DNA from: Lactobacillus delbrueckii
GTDB taxonomy: Bacteria; Bacillota; Bacilli; Lactobacillales; Lactobacillaceae
NCBI GenBank assembly: GCA_004556255.1
Contig: SFHY01000006.1
Coordinates: 1 to 23,037, forward strand
DNA: 23,037 nt
Direction of reading: 5' to 3'
Position numbers and translations under genes: made by a program
Shown here: piece after piece, positions 15,388-22,013 of the stretch
Numbering within the stretch: the first letter of the stretch is position 1
How the letters are laid out: every line of letters starts with the position of its first letter
Notes under the pieces: generated by a model
The model's input: only the letters and a program-made list of their open reading frames with translations
Databases searched by the model: none
Told to the model about the DNA's origin: nothing

Positions 15388-15393
15388 ATTATA
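15388..15393 (-). promoter_or_regulatory. ddl promoter -10 (TATAAT)
   Basis: A consensus TATAAT on the minus strand lies 28 bp before the ddl start. No good -35 is visible at 16-18 bp spacing. Confidence 0.55.
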
Positions 15394-15446
15394 CCGAAAA
15401 CTCGGGCTTTTGGCGCACTTTCCGGGCAAATTTTAAGCTTTTTTAG

Positions 15447-15489
15447 CGAAAGCGCTTAATAGCGAAAAAAGCAAAAAATCAGCTATAAT
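15447..15489 (+). promoter_or_regulatory. Promoter region of the CAP-domain gene with a cre-like core
   Basis: TATAAT (15484-15489) lies 20 bp before the start of the secreted CAP protein; the -35 is poor. Upstream is a cre-like sequence, CGAAAGCGCTTAAT (15447-15460), with a perfect AAGCGCTT centre but only 11 of 14 consensus positions, and a direct repeat of AGCGAAA (15445 and 15461). Catabolite control is possible but weakly supported. Confidence 0.4.
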
Positions 15490-15508
15490 ATAAACTAGAA
15501 AGGGGTTG

Positions 15509-16825
15509 ATGAAGATGCGTCATAAACCAGTACTGCTTTTGCTGCCAGCAGTCTTTCTGGCAGTGGGGCCTACGGCTGTCCAGGCGGCGGAATTCACGCC
15601 GCAGGAACAGGCAGAGGTACTCCGTTTTCAAAGAGAATACCAGGCCTTGAGCAAGGCCGTCTACACCCAGCAGAATATCTATGCCAGCAAGCCTTCTTTA
15701 AAGAAGAAATTCAAGGCGGGCAGCTTAAAGGCCAGCTACATCAACGAGCAAGTCGCCTACATCAACTACTACCGTGACCTCTTCGGCTTAACCGCCGTCA
15801 AGACGACCAGCCAGGGCAACAAGAATGCCCAGACGACAGCCGCCGTCATGGCTGCCATCAATGCTAACCCGTTCGTCAACCAGCACGGGCTGCCGAATGA
15901 GAAGCGGCCAAGCTACATTTCTAAATCGAATTGGCTTTTGTCCCAGGACGTCTCCAACTCGGCCAACCTCAACTTTAATGCCAGCCCGCAGACGGCCGGG
16001 GATGTCGTGACCGACCTCTTGACTGACCGCTACAACCTGTCGGGTTCTGACACCGGTCACCGGGCCTGGCTGCTCTCCACCCGCCTCAGCAAGATTTCAG
16101 TCGGGGCAGCTTACGGGACCAACGGCTACCGCTACTCGGTCAACCAGGTTTTGAATGTAGGCGACAGCGCGAGAACTGCCAGCCGGGAAATGGTGGCCTA
16201 TCCAAACGCTGGGGTCTTCCCCCTGGAACTTTTAAATGGACAAAACATCGCCTGGTCTTTATACTTTTCAAACAAGGTCGTAACTTCAACGCCGAAGATC
16301 ACCGTTACTGACGATGACACCGGCAAGACGGTCACGGCCAGCCAGGTGGCCAACTACAGCGAGTATGGCTTTGGCAACTTCCAGACCGTGATCACCTACT
16401 ACCCAAGCAAGCTGCAGCTGACGGCCGGCCACAAGTATACGGTCAGAGCCGGCAACCTGGCTACTTACAGCTTCAAGCTCTTCAAGCAGAGCAGCAGCCA
16501 AACCTACTCAAGCAAGGTCTCCTCTTCCAGCACCCAGAGCAAGAACAAGGTCAGCCAGCAGGACCTGCAAAACAAAGGCTTGGCCAAGTACCTCTACAAG
16601 GTTGGCAAGAACATCTCCACCGTCAAGAGCAAGAAGATCACCAATGCCAAGGCAGTCAAGAAGACCAGCAAGACTAAGAAAACTAGCAAGGCTAAGAAGA
16701 CTAGTAAAAAGTCCGCGAAAAAGTCTAGTAAGAAAGCTAAGGCTAAATCTAAAAAGTCCAGTAAGAAATCTAGTAAAAAGTCTAAGTCTAAGAAGACCAG
16801 TAAGAAATCCAGTAAGAAGAAGTAA
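15509..16825 (+). CDS. Secreted CAP-domain (SCP/PR-1-like) protein with lysine-rich C-terminal tail
   Basis: A 438-residue exported protein. A signal peptide (basic head, Leu-rich core, cleavage near VQAA at 24-27) is followed by a helical region, a CAP domain (about 80-215) marked by YINYYRDLFGL, NPFVNQHG and GHRAWLLSTRLSKISVGAAYG, then a beta-rich segment (about 225-335). Residues 372-438 are 34 Lys in 67, mostly KKTSK/KKSSK repeats with no acidic residue. CAP proteins in lactobacilli are surface or secreted proteins of poorly known function; the cationic tail could bind teichoic acids, DNA or other anionic polymers. No LPXTG, SLAP or LysM anchor is present. AGAAAGG precedes ATG 15509; ATG 15515 is an alternative. 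Confidence 0.82.
   Translation: MKMRHKPVLLLLPAVFLAVGPTAVQAAEFTPQEQAEVLRFQREYQALSKAVYTQQNIYASKPSLKKKFKAGSLKASYINEQVAYINYYRDLFGLTAVKTTSQGNKNAQTTAAVMAAINANPFVNQHGLPNEKRPSYISKSNWLLSQDVSNSANLNFNASPQTAGDVVTDLLTDRYNLSGSDTGHRAWLLSTRLSKISVGAAYGTNGYRYSVNQVLNVGDSARTASREMVAYPNAGVFPLELLNGQNIAWSLYFSNKVVTSTPKITVTDDDTGKTVTASQVANYSEYGFGNFQTVITYYPSKLQLTAGHKYTVRAGNLATYSFKLFKQSSSQTYSSKVSSSSTQSKNKVSQQDLQNKGLAKYLYKVGKNISTVKSKKITNAKAVKKTSKTKKTSKAKKTSKKSAKKSSKKAKAKSKKSSKKSSKKSKSKKTSKKSSKKK
16622..16822 (+). repeat. Low-complexity Lys/Ser coding repeat
   Basis: Imperfect 9-12 bp units of the form AAR-WCY-AGT-AAR encode the lysine tail of the CAP protein. The tail prefers AGT, TCT, GCT and AAA, while the body of the same gene prefers AGC, GCC and AAG, so base composition shifts sharply within one reading frame. 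It may be prone to length variation by slippage. Confidence 0.7.
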
Positions 16826-16862
16826 ACAAGTAAGAGTATAAGTTAAAGCAAAACAGACAACT

Positions 16863-17513
16863 ATGCACCAACACGACGAGTTAAATTGTATCAGCCACGT
16901 GCCGATTTTTAAGAACCTCCCCCTGGACCTGCGCCAGGACTTGGTTCATATTTCGACCCACCAGCAGTTTTTTAAAAAAGGGAGCTTGATCCACGCCCCG
17001 GGCGACGGCCGCTTATCGGTCATGTCCCTGGATTCAGGCCGGGCCAAGGTTTACAGCCTCAGCCCCGACGGCCATGAGCAGGTCCTCAGCCTAATGCAGG
17101 AAGGCGACATCAACGGGGAAGAAAACCTCTTTGACACGGAAAACGACGACCTCTTCATCGAAGCCCTGGAAGACAGCACGGCCTGCTCCATCAACTATTC
17201 CGACTTCCAGGACCTCCTGCTCAAGTCCCCAGAGCTTTCCCTGCACCTCTTAAATGAGTTCGGCAAGCGCCTGGTCAGCGCGCAAAAGAACGCCATGCGC
17301 CGCAACAGCCTGGAAGCTGGTCCCCGCCTCTACGCCAGCTTGAAAGACTACGCTGACGAAGCCGGCTCCGACACCTTCACTCTCCCCTTGAAGAAGAAGG
17401 ACCTGGCCAGCCTGCTGGGCATCACCCCTGAAACTCTCAGCCGGGAGTTCTCCAAATTAAAAAAGGATGGCTACATCGCCGCCAAAGGCAAGCAGATCAC
17501 CATCCTTAAATAG
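16863..17513 (+). CDS. flp: Crp/Fnr-family regulator, FLP-like
   Basis: A 216-residue transcription factor. An N-terminal cyclic-nucleotide-binding-type beta-barrel (about 15-130) is followed by a dimer helix and a C-terminal winged helix (176-205, LKKKDLASLLGITPETLSRE). It lacks the N-terminal cysteine cluster that holds the iron-sulphur centre in FNR, but has Cys9 and Cys108. The spacing resembles the two cysteines reported to form a redox-sensitive disulphide in the Lactobacillus casei FLP protein, so it may sense oxidation. No clear ribosome site precedes ATG 16863 and no terminator separates it from the CAP gene 37 bp upstream, so it may be read from that gene's transcript. A weak TATAAG lies at 16837-16842. 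Targets are unknown. Confidence 0.82.
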   Translation: MHQHDELNCISHVPIFKNLPLDLRQDLVHISTHQQFFKKGSLIHAPGDGRLSVMSLDSGRAKVYSLSPDGHEQVLSLMQEGDINGEENLFDTENDDLFIEALEDSTACSINYSDFQDLLLKSPELSLHLLNEFGKRLVSAQKNAMRRNSLEAGPRLYASLKDYADEAGSDTFTLPLKKKDLASLLGITPETLSREFSKLKKDGYIAAKGKQITILK

Positions 17514-17519
17514 CAAACT

Positions 17520-17551
17520 AAAAAGGCAAAGCCCAACGGCTTTGCCTTTTT
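17520..17551. terminator. Bidirectional terminator between flp and the TetR-linked membrane protein
   Basis: A perfect 14-bp stem (17520-17533 with 17538-17551, core GGCAAAGCC) with a CAAC loop has A-runs on one side and T-runs on the other, so it can stop transcription from both converging genes. Confidence 0.92.
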
Positions 17552-17552
17552 G

Positions 17553-18386
17553 CTATCTTGAAGTCGCCTGCCATGGAATGGCGCTGACAACGTATAAAAT
17601 GACGCCGGCGATCACGAAATCCAGGAAGACCCCGCTGGCGATTTCCAGCCAGTAGCCCAGGTCAGCGACCGTGATGACCGAAGTGTCCATAAAGATCGGC
17701 ACCATGGCCAAGAGCCCGTAGACCAGGATGAACCAAAAGGCGGTCCACATCAGCCCGGCTGTCATGTCATGAATCACTGCCCGCTTGGTGTGGCTGGCAA
17801 AAGCCTCCCGTAAAATCGAGACTACGGCCACCAGGCAGAGCAGGATCACCAGCAGGTTAACGATCCGGATGATTGTGATCAAGTTGGCCTCTAACATGAC
17901 CGTGGCTAAGTCAAAAGCGTTGCTGACGATGTAGACTGAAGAACTGCTCTGCTTCTTCAGCTTCTTGCGGATGGCGGTCACCTGGTCGGTGTCCGTCTGC
18001 TCCTTCTTCAAGATCACGGCCGTGATGTCCTTGGCCAGGTCCAGATTGCTGGTATGGATAAAGTGCCAGCCGTACTTGTAGTCAATGATCAAGTCGGCAA
18101 CTTCCCTAGCCTGGTCATCAGAGATCAGGTTCTTTTCATCACTGGACCCGTTGACGATCGTGGACAGGCGGTTGAAGTGGCTGTTGACCTGCTGGCTGAC
18201 CACGACCGTGTTGCTGTCGGTCTTGATGGTCTCCTTCATAAAAACAGGATTCAGAAAAGTTCCCGTGGCCAGCAGCAAGCTGAGCAATAAGAAAGCTATA
18301 AAGGCCAAGGGACGCTTGTATTCTAACGCGTTGTCCACGATTTCATAGTTGTTCCTTCGTCTGTGCGTTCCGGAACTTTCTGCCAT
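17553..18386 (-). CDS. Membrane protein of unknown function, TetR-linked
   Basis: I do not recognise the family. The 277-residue protein has a charged cytoplasmic head (HRRRNN), one membrane helix (about 27-49), a polar loop of roughly 100 residues rich in Ser/Thr/Asp/Lys that is probably outside, then three or four helices (about 160-190, 208-232, 243-270). The architecture of one helix, large outer domain and helical bundle resembles small exporter- or sensor-like membrane proteins but has no diagnostic motif. ATG 18386 has AGGAGC about eight bases upstream. It lies 10 bp after a TetR gene and shares its transcript, ending at the bidirectional terminator. TetR-neighbour pairs often mean the regulator controls the membrane protein, perhaps in response to a toxic compound. 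Confidence 0.7.
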   Translation of the reverse strand: MAESSGTHRRRNNYEIVDNALEYKRPLAFIAFLLLSLLLATGTFLNPVFMKETIKTDSNTVVVSQQVNSHFNRLSTIVNGSSDEKNLISDDQAREVADLIIDYKYGWHFIHTSNLDLAKDITAVILKKEQTDTDQVTAIRKKLKKQSSSSVYIVSNAFDLATVMLEANLITIIRIVNLLVILLCLVAVVSILREAFASHTKRAVIHDMTAGLMWTAFWFILVYGLLAMVPIFMDTSVITVADLGYWLEIASGVFLDFVIAGVILYVVSAIPWQATSR

Positions 18387-18396
18387 GCGCTTGCTC

Positions 18397-19077
18397 CTAA
18401 CTGTAAATTACCTTGCCTTCGTCAAACATGGTGTCGATCGCGTGGTGGACCTCACCAATGTTGCTGTCGTCAATGATCCCGTGTCCTTCTTCCAATACGG
18501 CGTCGATTTCTGCAGGATCCGCGTGCAAAAAGCCGTACATCAGGGAACTGGTTGAGTAGTCCGCCATTTGTTCGGCGTTAAGACCGTGCTTTCCCCGGTC
18601 ACGATACAAACGGCCAACCCCCGTAATGATAAAGGCAATCCCGGTCCGGATTTCCTGGTAGTTGCTGTATTCGGAAAAAGCATGGTGGGACTTCATCCAT
18701 TCGTCCAGCATCCGGCTCCAGTTGTCCAAAGAAGTCTGGTCGGTAAAGGCCTCCGTAATTACCCGGTCCAGGCCCTTGTCCGTCATCCCCAAAGTCGCGA
18801 TCGTGTAGATCAAAGCGTCCACCCGGGTGAAGGGGTTCTTCTTTGGCGCGTGATAGTTTACTTCTACCTGGTCCCACATAGTGTTGAACAAGTTTCTGAC
18901 AATGTCAGTCATCAGTCTTGCCTTGTGGGGGTAGTAAGACTGCAGCAGAGACTTGGAAATTCCCGAGTTCTCCGCGATCATCTGCAAGGAAACATGGTCA
19001 AAGCCATTGGCTCTGATCAAGCGGAAGGTGTTGTCCAAGATCTCCCGCCGTCTCTGCATGTTCTTTCTTCTTGCCAT
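18397..19077 (-). CDS. TetR-family transcriptional regulator
   Basis: A 226-residue regulator. The N-terminal DNA-binding domain (12-58) shows the TetR pattern: REILDNTFRLIRANGFDHVSLQMIAENSGISKSLLQSYYPHKARLM. The rest is the variable helical ligand and dimer domain, with no recognisable ligand signature. The start at 19077 has GAGG about 12 bases upstream; Met7 (19059) is a possible alternative. It is preceded by an extended -10 promoter and followed at 10 bp by a membrane-protein gene, so it likely autoregulates and controls that partner. The inducer is unknown. Confidence 0.85.
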   Translation of the reverse strand: MARRKNMQRRREILDNTFRLIRANGFDHVSLQMIAENSGISKSLLQSYYPHKARLMTDIVRNLFNTMWDQVEVNYHAPKKNPFTRVDALIYTIATLGMTDKGLDRVITEAFTDQTSLDNWSRMLDEWMKSHHAFSEYSNYQEIRTGIAFIITGVGRLYRDRGKHGLNAEQMADYSTSSLMYGFLHADPAEIDAVLEEGHGIIDDSNIGEVHHAIDTMFDEGKVIYS

Positions 19078-19111
19078 CGATCATCTCATCCTCTCTGTAA
19101 AAGTTAATAAA

Positions 19112-19117
19112 ATTATA
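19112..19117 (-). promoter_or_regulatory. tetR promoter, extended -10 (TGTTATAAT)
   Basis: TATAAT on the minus strand, 34 bp before the start, with TG one base upstream; the -35 is poor. A short imperfect inverted repeat, GTTA...TAAC (19103-19119), overlaps it and could be an autoregulatory operator. The rest of the roughly 150-bp gap is AT-rich with nothing further recognisable. Confidence 0.5.
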
Positions 19118-19230
19118 ACAAGATTTCCTTGCCTAATCACAGCAATAACGCTTGCTTTTACCCAAATCTGTTATTTTTCTTGTTTAATTAAGTCACATTC
19201 CAAAAACAAACAATAGAAACAACATAAATA

Positions 19231-19256
19231 AAAAGGGAGACCGCTAGCGGTCTCCC
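19231..19256 (-). terminator. Intrinsic terminator of prs
   Basis: A perfect inverted repeat, GGGAGACCGC (19235-19244) against GCGGTCTCCC (19247-19256), is followed on the minus strand by TTTT and an AT-rich tract. It sits 13 bp past the prs stop. Confidence 0.9.
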
Positions 19257-19269
19257 GGTTGATCGCGCC

Positions 19270-20271
19270 TTAGTCTTTGGTGAAGCGGTTTTGTTCATCA
19301 AAAATGTCGTGAATTGAGCGATCGTTGTAAATATGGTCAATCCCCTTGGCCAGCAGGCGGTCGACTGAGATCCGAACCATCCGGTCAGGATACTTCTCAT
19401 GCTTGATGGTATCCGTAACCACGATTTGTTCCAGCGGCAAGCCATTCAAGATCTTGATCGCGTCTTGTGAAAGCAAGGCGTGGGTTGCAGCCGCGTAAAC
19501 CTTGGTCGCGCCGGCAGCGAAGACTGACCGGGTTGATGAAGCCAGGCGGGTGCCAGTGTCGATCAAGTCGTCAACGATGATGCACTTCTTGCCCTTAACG
19601 TCACCGATCATGTCGTGGACGCTGTCATCGTAGCGGGCCCCGCGCTGGTCAACGATGGCGATCGGCGCGTTGAAGTACTGGCCGAAGACCCGGGCCAATT
19701 TGGTCCCGCTGTGGTCTGGTGAAACAACGACCACGTCGTCGTCATCCTTGGCCGCGATCCCGTTGTCCAGGAAGTATTGAGCCAAAAGCGGCATCGCGTG
19801 CAAGTGGTCAACCGGCACGTTGTAGAAGCCCTGGATTTGGGAAGCGTGCAAGTCGATGGTCAATACCCGGTCGATCCCCGTCAGCTGGAGCAGGTTGGCA
19901 ATCAGCTTGGCCGTGATTGGTTCCCGGGACCGGGTCTTGGTGTCGGAACGAGAGTAGGCCAGGTACGGGATCACGCAGTTGACCGTGTGGGCTGAAGCCC
20001 GGTGGAGGGCATCCAGGACAATTTCCAGTTCCATGAAGTTTTCATTAACCGGATCTTGAATTGACTGGATGACGAAGACGTCACAGCCCCGGACACTTTC
20101 CGCGATGTTGACCTGGATTTCACCGTCGCTGAAGTGGTGAACCGTCGTTTCGATCAAAGGAACGCCCAGCGTGCTGGCTACCTTTTCGTTCAATTGCGGA
20201 TTGCCGCCGAGCCCGATCACCTTCATCGGGTTGAGCAACTTATGAATTTCTTCTTTTGTAATTGATGTCAT
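19270..20271 (-). CDS. prs: Ribose-phosphate pyrophosphokinase homologue with altered substrate motifs
   Basis: The family makes PRPP from ribose-5-phosphate and ATP for nucleotide, His and Trp synthesis. Full-length homology is clear (numbering from ATG 20274): HFSDGEIQVNIAESVRG, NPVNENFMEL-like QDPVNENFMEL, TRSREPITAKLIANLL, DLHASQIQGF with His143, SPDHSGTKLAR and VDDLIDTGT. Three sites differ from the usual enzyme. The ATP motif RQDRK is RSDTK (109-113). The catalytic flexible loop, normally KRRPRPN, is QRGARYDD (210-217). The PRPP loop is one residue short (DTGT for DTGGT or DTAGT). It may be a second Prs paralogue. Two ATGs are in tandem; the second (20271) is better spaced from AAGGGG. 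Confidence 0.85.
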   Translation of the reverse strand: MTSITKEEIHKLLNPMKVIGLGGNPQLNEKVASTLGVPLIETTVHHFSDGEIQVNIAESVRGCDVFVIQSIQDPVNENFMELEIVLDALHRASAHTVNCVIPYLAYSRSDTKTRSREPITAKLIANLLQLTGIDRVLTIDLHASQIQGFYNVPVDHLHAMPLLAQYFLDNGIAAKDDDDVVVVSPDHSGTKLARVFGQYFNAPIAIVDQRGARYDDSVHDMIGDVKGKKCIIVDDLIDTGTRLASSTRSVFAAGATKVYAAATHALLSQDAIKILNGLPLEQIVVTDTIKHEKYPDRMVRISVDRLLAKGIDHIYNDRSIHDIFDEQNRFTKD

Positions 20272-20325
20272 CATGAGCCCCTTAGAAACACTCTCATTAA
20301 TAGAATCTATTGTATCTACAGTAAC

Positions 20326-20331
20326 ATTATA
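20326..20331 (-). promoter_or_regulatory. prs promoter, extended -10 (TGCTATAAT)
   Basis: TATAAT on the minus strand preceded by TG and one base; the -35 is weak. The leader is about 50 bp. A poor hairpin (AAAGG/CCTTT around a GGC/GCC pair) lies just upstream but has no T-run and is not called a terminator. Confidence 0.55.
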
Positions 20332-20364
20332 GCAAAGGTTCGGCTTTGATCGGCCTTTTTCTCA

Positions 20365-21024
20365 TTATTCCTTGCAAAAATCTTTGATCAAGTCCAAAAT
20401 CTTCAAGCTGTCCACCACGTAGGAATCATGGGTCTGCCGCGGCATCAAGGCCAGGCGGCCATTTGGAATCAGACTGCTGTACCAGCGGACATGTTCGACT
20501 TTGACCCAGTCATTTTCCCCAACCACGCAAAGAACTGGGATCTTGATCTGCTCCAGGCTTTCCGGCTCCATGTAGGATTCGGTAAGTTCCACCCGGCTGT
20601 CGCGGTCAAAGCGGAGAAAGCGCCGGACCCCTTCAGTCAAGTAGTGGTACTTGTGGATCCCCCGGCCGTCGATAAAGACCCCGGCCACGATTGCCTTGCC
20701 TAAAATATCGGGCTGCTGGCTGGCCAGCATCAAGGTCACCAGGCCGCCTGAGTCATAGCCAAAGACGTATGGTTTCTCCAGGCCCAGCTCCTTGATGAAG
20801 ACGGCCAAATCTTCCACTTCAGTCTGGTAGTGCTCAGCCCCGTCGCCGCCGCTTAAGCCGTGCCCCCGCATGTCCAGGATGTAGACCGTGTAATACAGTG
20901 ACAAAGGCGCGATCACCTTGCTGTACATTCCCCCGTCCAAGTGGTGGCCGTGCAGCAGGATCAGGGGCTGGCCCTGACCGAGCTTTTGGTAGTAAAGATC
21001 GACTCCATTAACTTTGATGATCAT
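20365..21024 (-). CDS. Alpha/beta hydrolase with GYDSGG nucleophile elbow
   Basis: A 219-residue cytoplasmic alpha/beta-hydrolase. It has the oxyanion segment LLHGHHLDGG (23-32), DMRGHGLS (51-58), the elbow VFGYDSGG (87-94), acid Asp172 in VGENDW and His199 in RQTHDSY. The usual elbow in close relatives is GYSDGG, with Ser as nucleophile. Here Ser and Asp are transposed, which puts Asp91 at the nucleophile position, as in haloalkane dehalogenases and epoxide hydrolases. The nucleotide sequence around 20745-20755 is unambiguous and the frame is intact. Activity may be changed or lost. ATG 21024 has AAAGGAT upstream, and the gene overlaps the glycosyltransferase by 17 bp, so they share an operon. 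The substrate is unknown. Confidence 0.8.
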   Translation of the reverse strand: MIIKVNGVDLYYQKLGQGQPLILLHGHHLDGGMYSKVIAPLSLYYTVYILDMRGHGLSGGDGAEHYQTEVEDLAVFIKELGLEKPYVFGYDSGGLVTLMLASQQPDILGKAIVAGVFIDGRGIHKYHYLTEGVRRFLRFDRDSRVELTESYMEPESLEQIKIPVLCVVGENDWVKVEHVRWYSSLIPNGRLALMPRQTHDSYVVDSLKILDLIKDFCKE

Positions 21025-21844
21025 CTTTGATCCTTTCCCTTACATAACTGCCTTGGTATTCCGAAGTCTGCGGCCGCTTGCTGAGGAGCTTCTGCCACAA
21101 GTGGGAAAAAATGCTCTTGTAAATCGAAATATTGGCCCCCACGATGCTCCAGAAGTGGTCCCAGCTGACCGTGTGCACCGCGCTGTCGGCTCTTTGCCAG
21201 TAGTGGTAAAGCGGCACGGAGCTGTAGTAGCAGCCCTCCGTCTGCATCAGATAGTCAATATTGAAAACCTGGTCTTCCATCAAGTCCAGATCCTCGTTAA
21301 AGCGCAGGTGCAGGCGGCGGACCAGCTGGGTCTTGTAGCACTTGTTCCAAGTATAGCCCTTCACCGGTGAATGGGCACTGCCTAAAACCTTTAAAACGGC
21401 CTCAAGCCGGGTCAACTCTCCTTCGACCGGCTTAGTAATCGGCACGGAAGGCTTCCCTGCCTGGTCGACATAATAACCGCAGGTTACCATGTCATCGTCC
21501 GGGTGGCGGTCAAAAGCCTTGATAAAGTAGTCCGTGTAGTCTGGCTCAACCCAGTCATCCCCATCGTGAAAAATAAAATACGGCGTGTCGACCATGTCCA
21601 GGCCTAAGTTCCGGGCAGCAGCTACCCCTTCATTGGCCTTACTGACCAGGTCGAAGGCCTGGAAGCGGTCCTGGTAGCTGGCCGCGATTTCCGCTGTTGA
21701 GTCAGTCGAGCCGTCGTCAATGACCAACAGCTTGAACTGCTGGTTCTTCTGCTCAAGCAAATAGTCCAGGGCTCTGGCCAGGTATTTCTCTTGATTGTAA
21801 ACAGTCATGATGACCGTCAGCTTCAAGTCGGCATTTGCTCGCAA
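21008..21844 (-). CDS. Family 2 glycosyltransferase
   Basis: A 278-residue GT-A-fold transferase that moves a sugar from a nucleotide donor to a glycan, lipid or wall acceptor at the inner membrane face. Motifs: VIMTVYNQEKYL (11-22), DDGSTD (43-48, nucleotide binding), the metal-binding DGDDW (94-98), GYTWNK (163-168), the catalytic-base MEDQVF (189-194) and a YHYWQRADS block near 213-221. No transmembrane segment is obvious; the C-terminus is basic. The only sensible start is a TTG at 21844 with GAGGGGG eight bases upstream; the nearby ATG at 21851 is out of frame. It is first in a two-gene operon with the alpha/beta hydrolase. Donor and acceptor cannot be told. Confidence 0.85.
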   Translation of the reverse strand: MRANADLKLTVIMTVYNQEKYLARALDYLLEQKNQQFKLLVIDDGSTDSTAEIAASYQDRFQAFDLVSKANEGVAAARNLGLDMVDTPYFIFHDGDDWVEPDYTDYFIKAFDRHPDDDMVTCGYYVDQAGKPSVPITKPVEGELTRLEAVLKVLGSAHSPVKGYTWNKCYKTQLVRRLHLRFNEDLDLMEDQVFNIDYLMQTEGCYYSSVPLYHYWQRADSAVHTVSWDHFWSIVGANISIYKSIFSHLWQKLLSKRPQTSEYQGSYVRERIKDDHQS

Positions 21845-21877
21845 AGCCGCATCCCCCTCTCCAAATCTATCCTTTTC

Positions 21878-21883
21878 ATTATA
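21878..21883 (-). promoter_or_regulatory. Glycosyltransferase promoter, extended -10 (TGATATAAT)
   Basis: TATAAT on the minus strand, 33 bp before the TTG start, with TG one base upstream; no clear -35. Confidence 0.55.
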
Positions 21884-21964
21884 TCATCTTCGCCAGGAAT
21901 CTGCCGCTGGCCGGGGGTCTGCTTAATTTTTTACTAAGAGAGATACCCCCAAAACAAACTCTAG

Positions 21965-21970
21965 TATAAT
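21965..21970 (+). promoter_or_regulatory. DUF1002 gene promoter -10 (TATAAT)
   Basis: A consensus TATAAT 43 bp before the start; no good -35. With the opposite promoter at 21878-21883 it makes the 169-bp gap a divergent promoter region. Nothing else is recognised there. Confidence 0.5.
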
Positions 21971-22013
21971 TGTAGGCGGAGCATGAAAACAGAAAGCAAG
22001 GAGACTTATCAAA

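Noticed and set aside
15361..15429. Longer start for ddl
   Set aside because: The extension covers the TATAAT box and ribosome site; the family N-terminus begins at MTKKTQVGLIFGG.
16622..16822. Tandem repeat considered as a CRISPR-like or mobile repeat
   Set aside because: Units are short, imperfect, in frame and encode the Lys/Ser tail, with no spacers.
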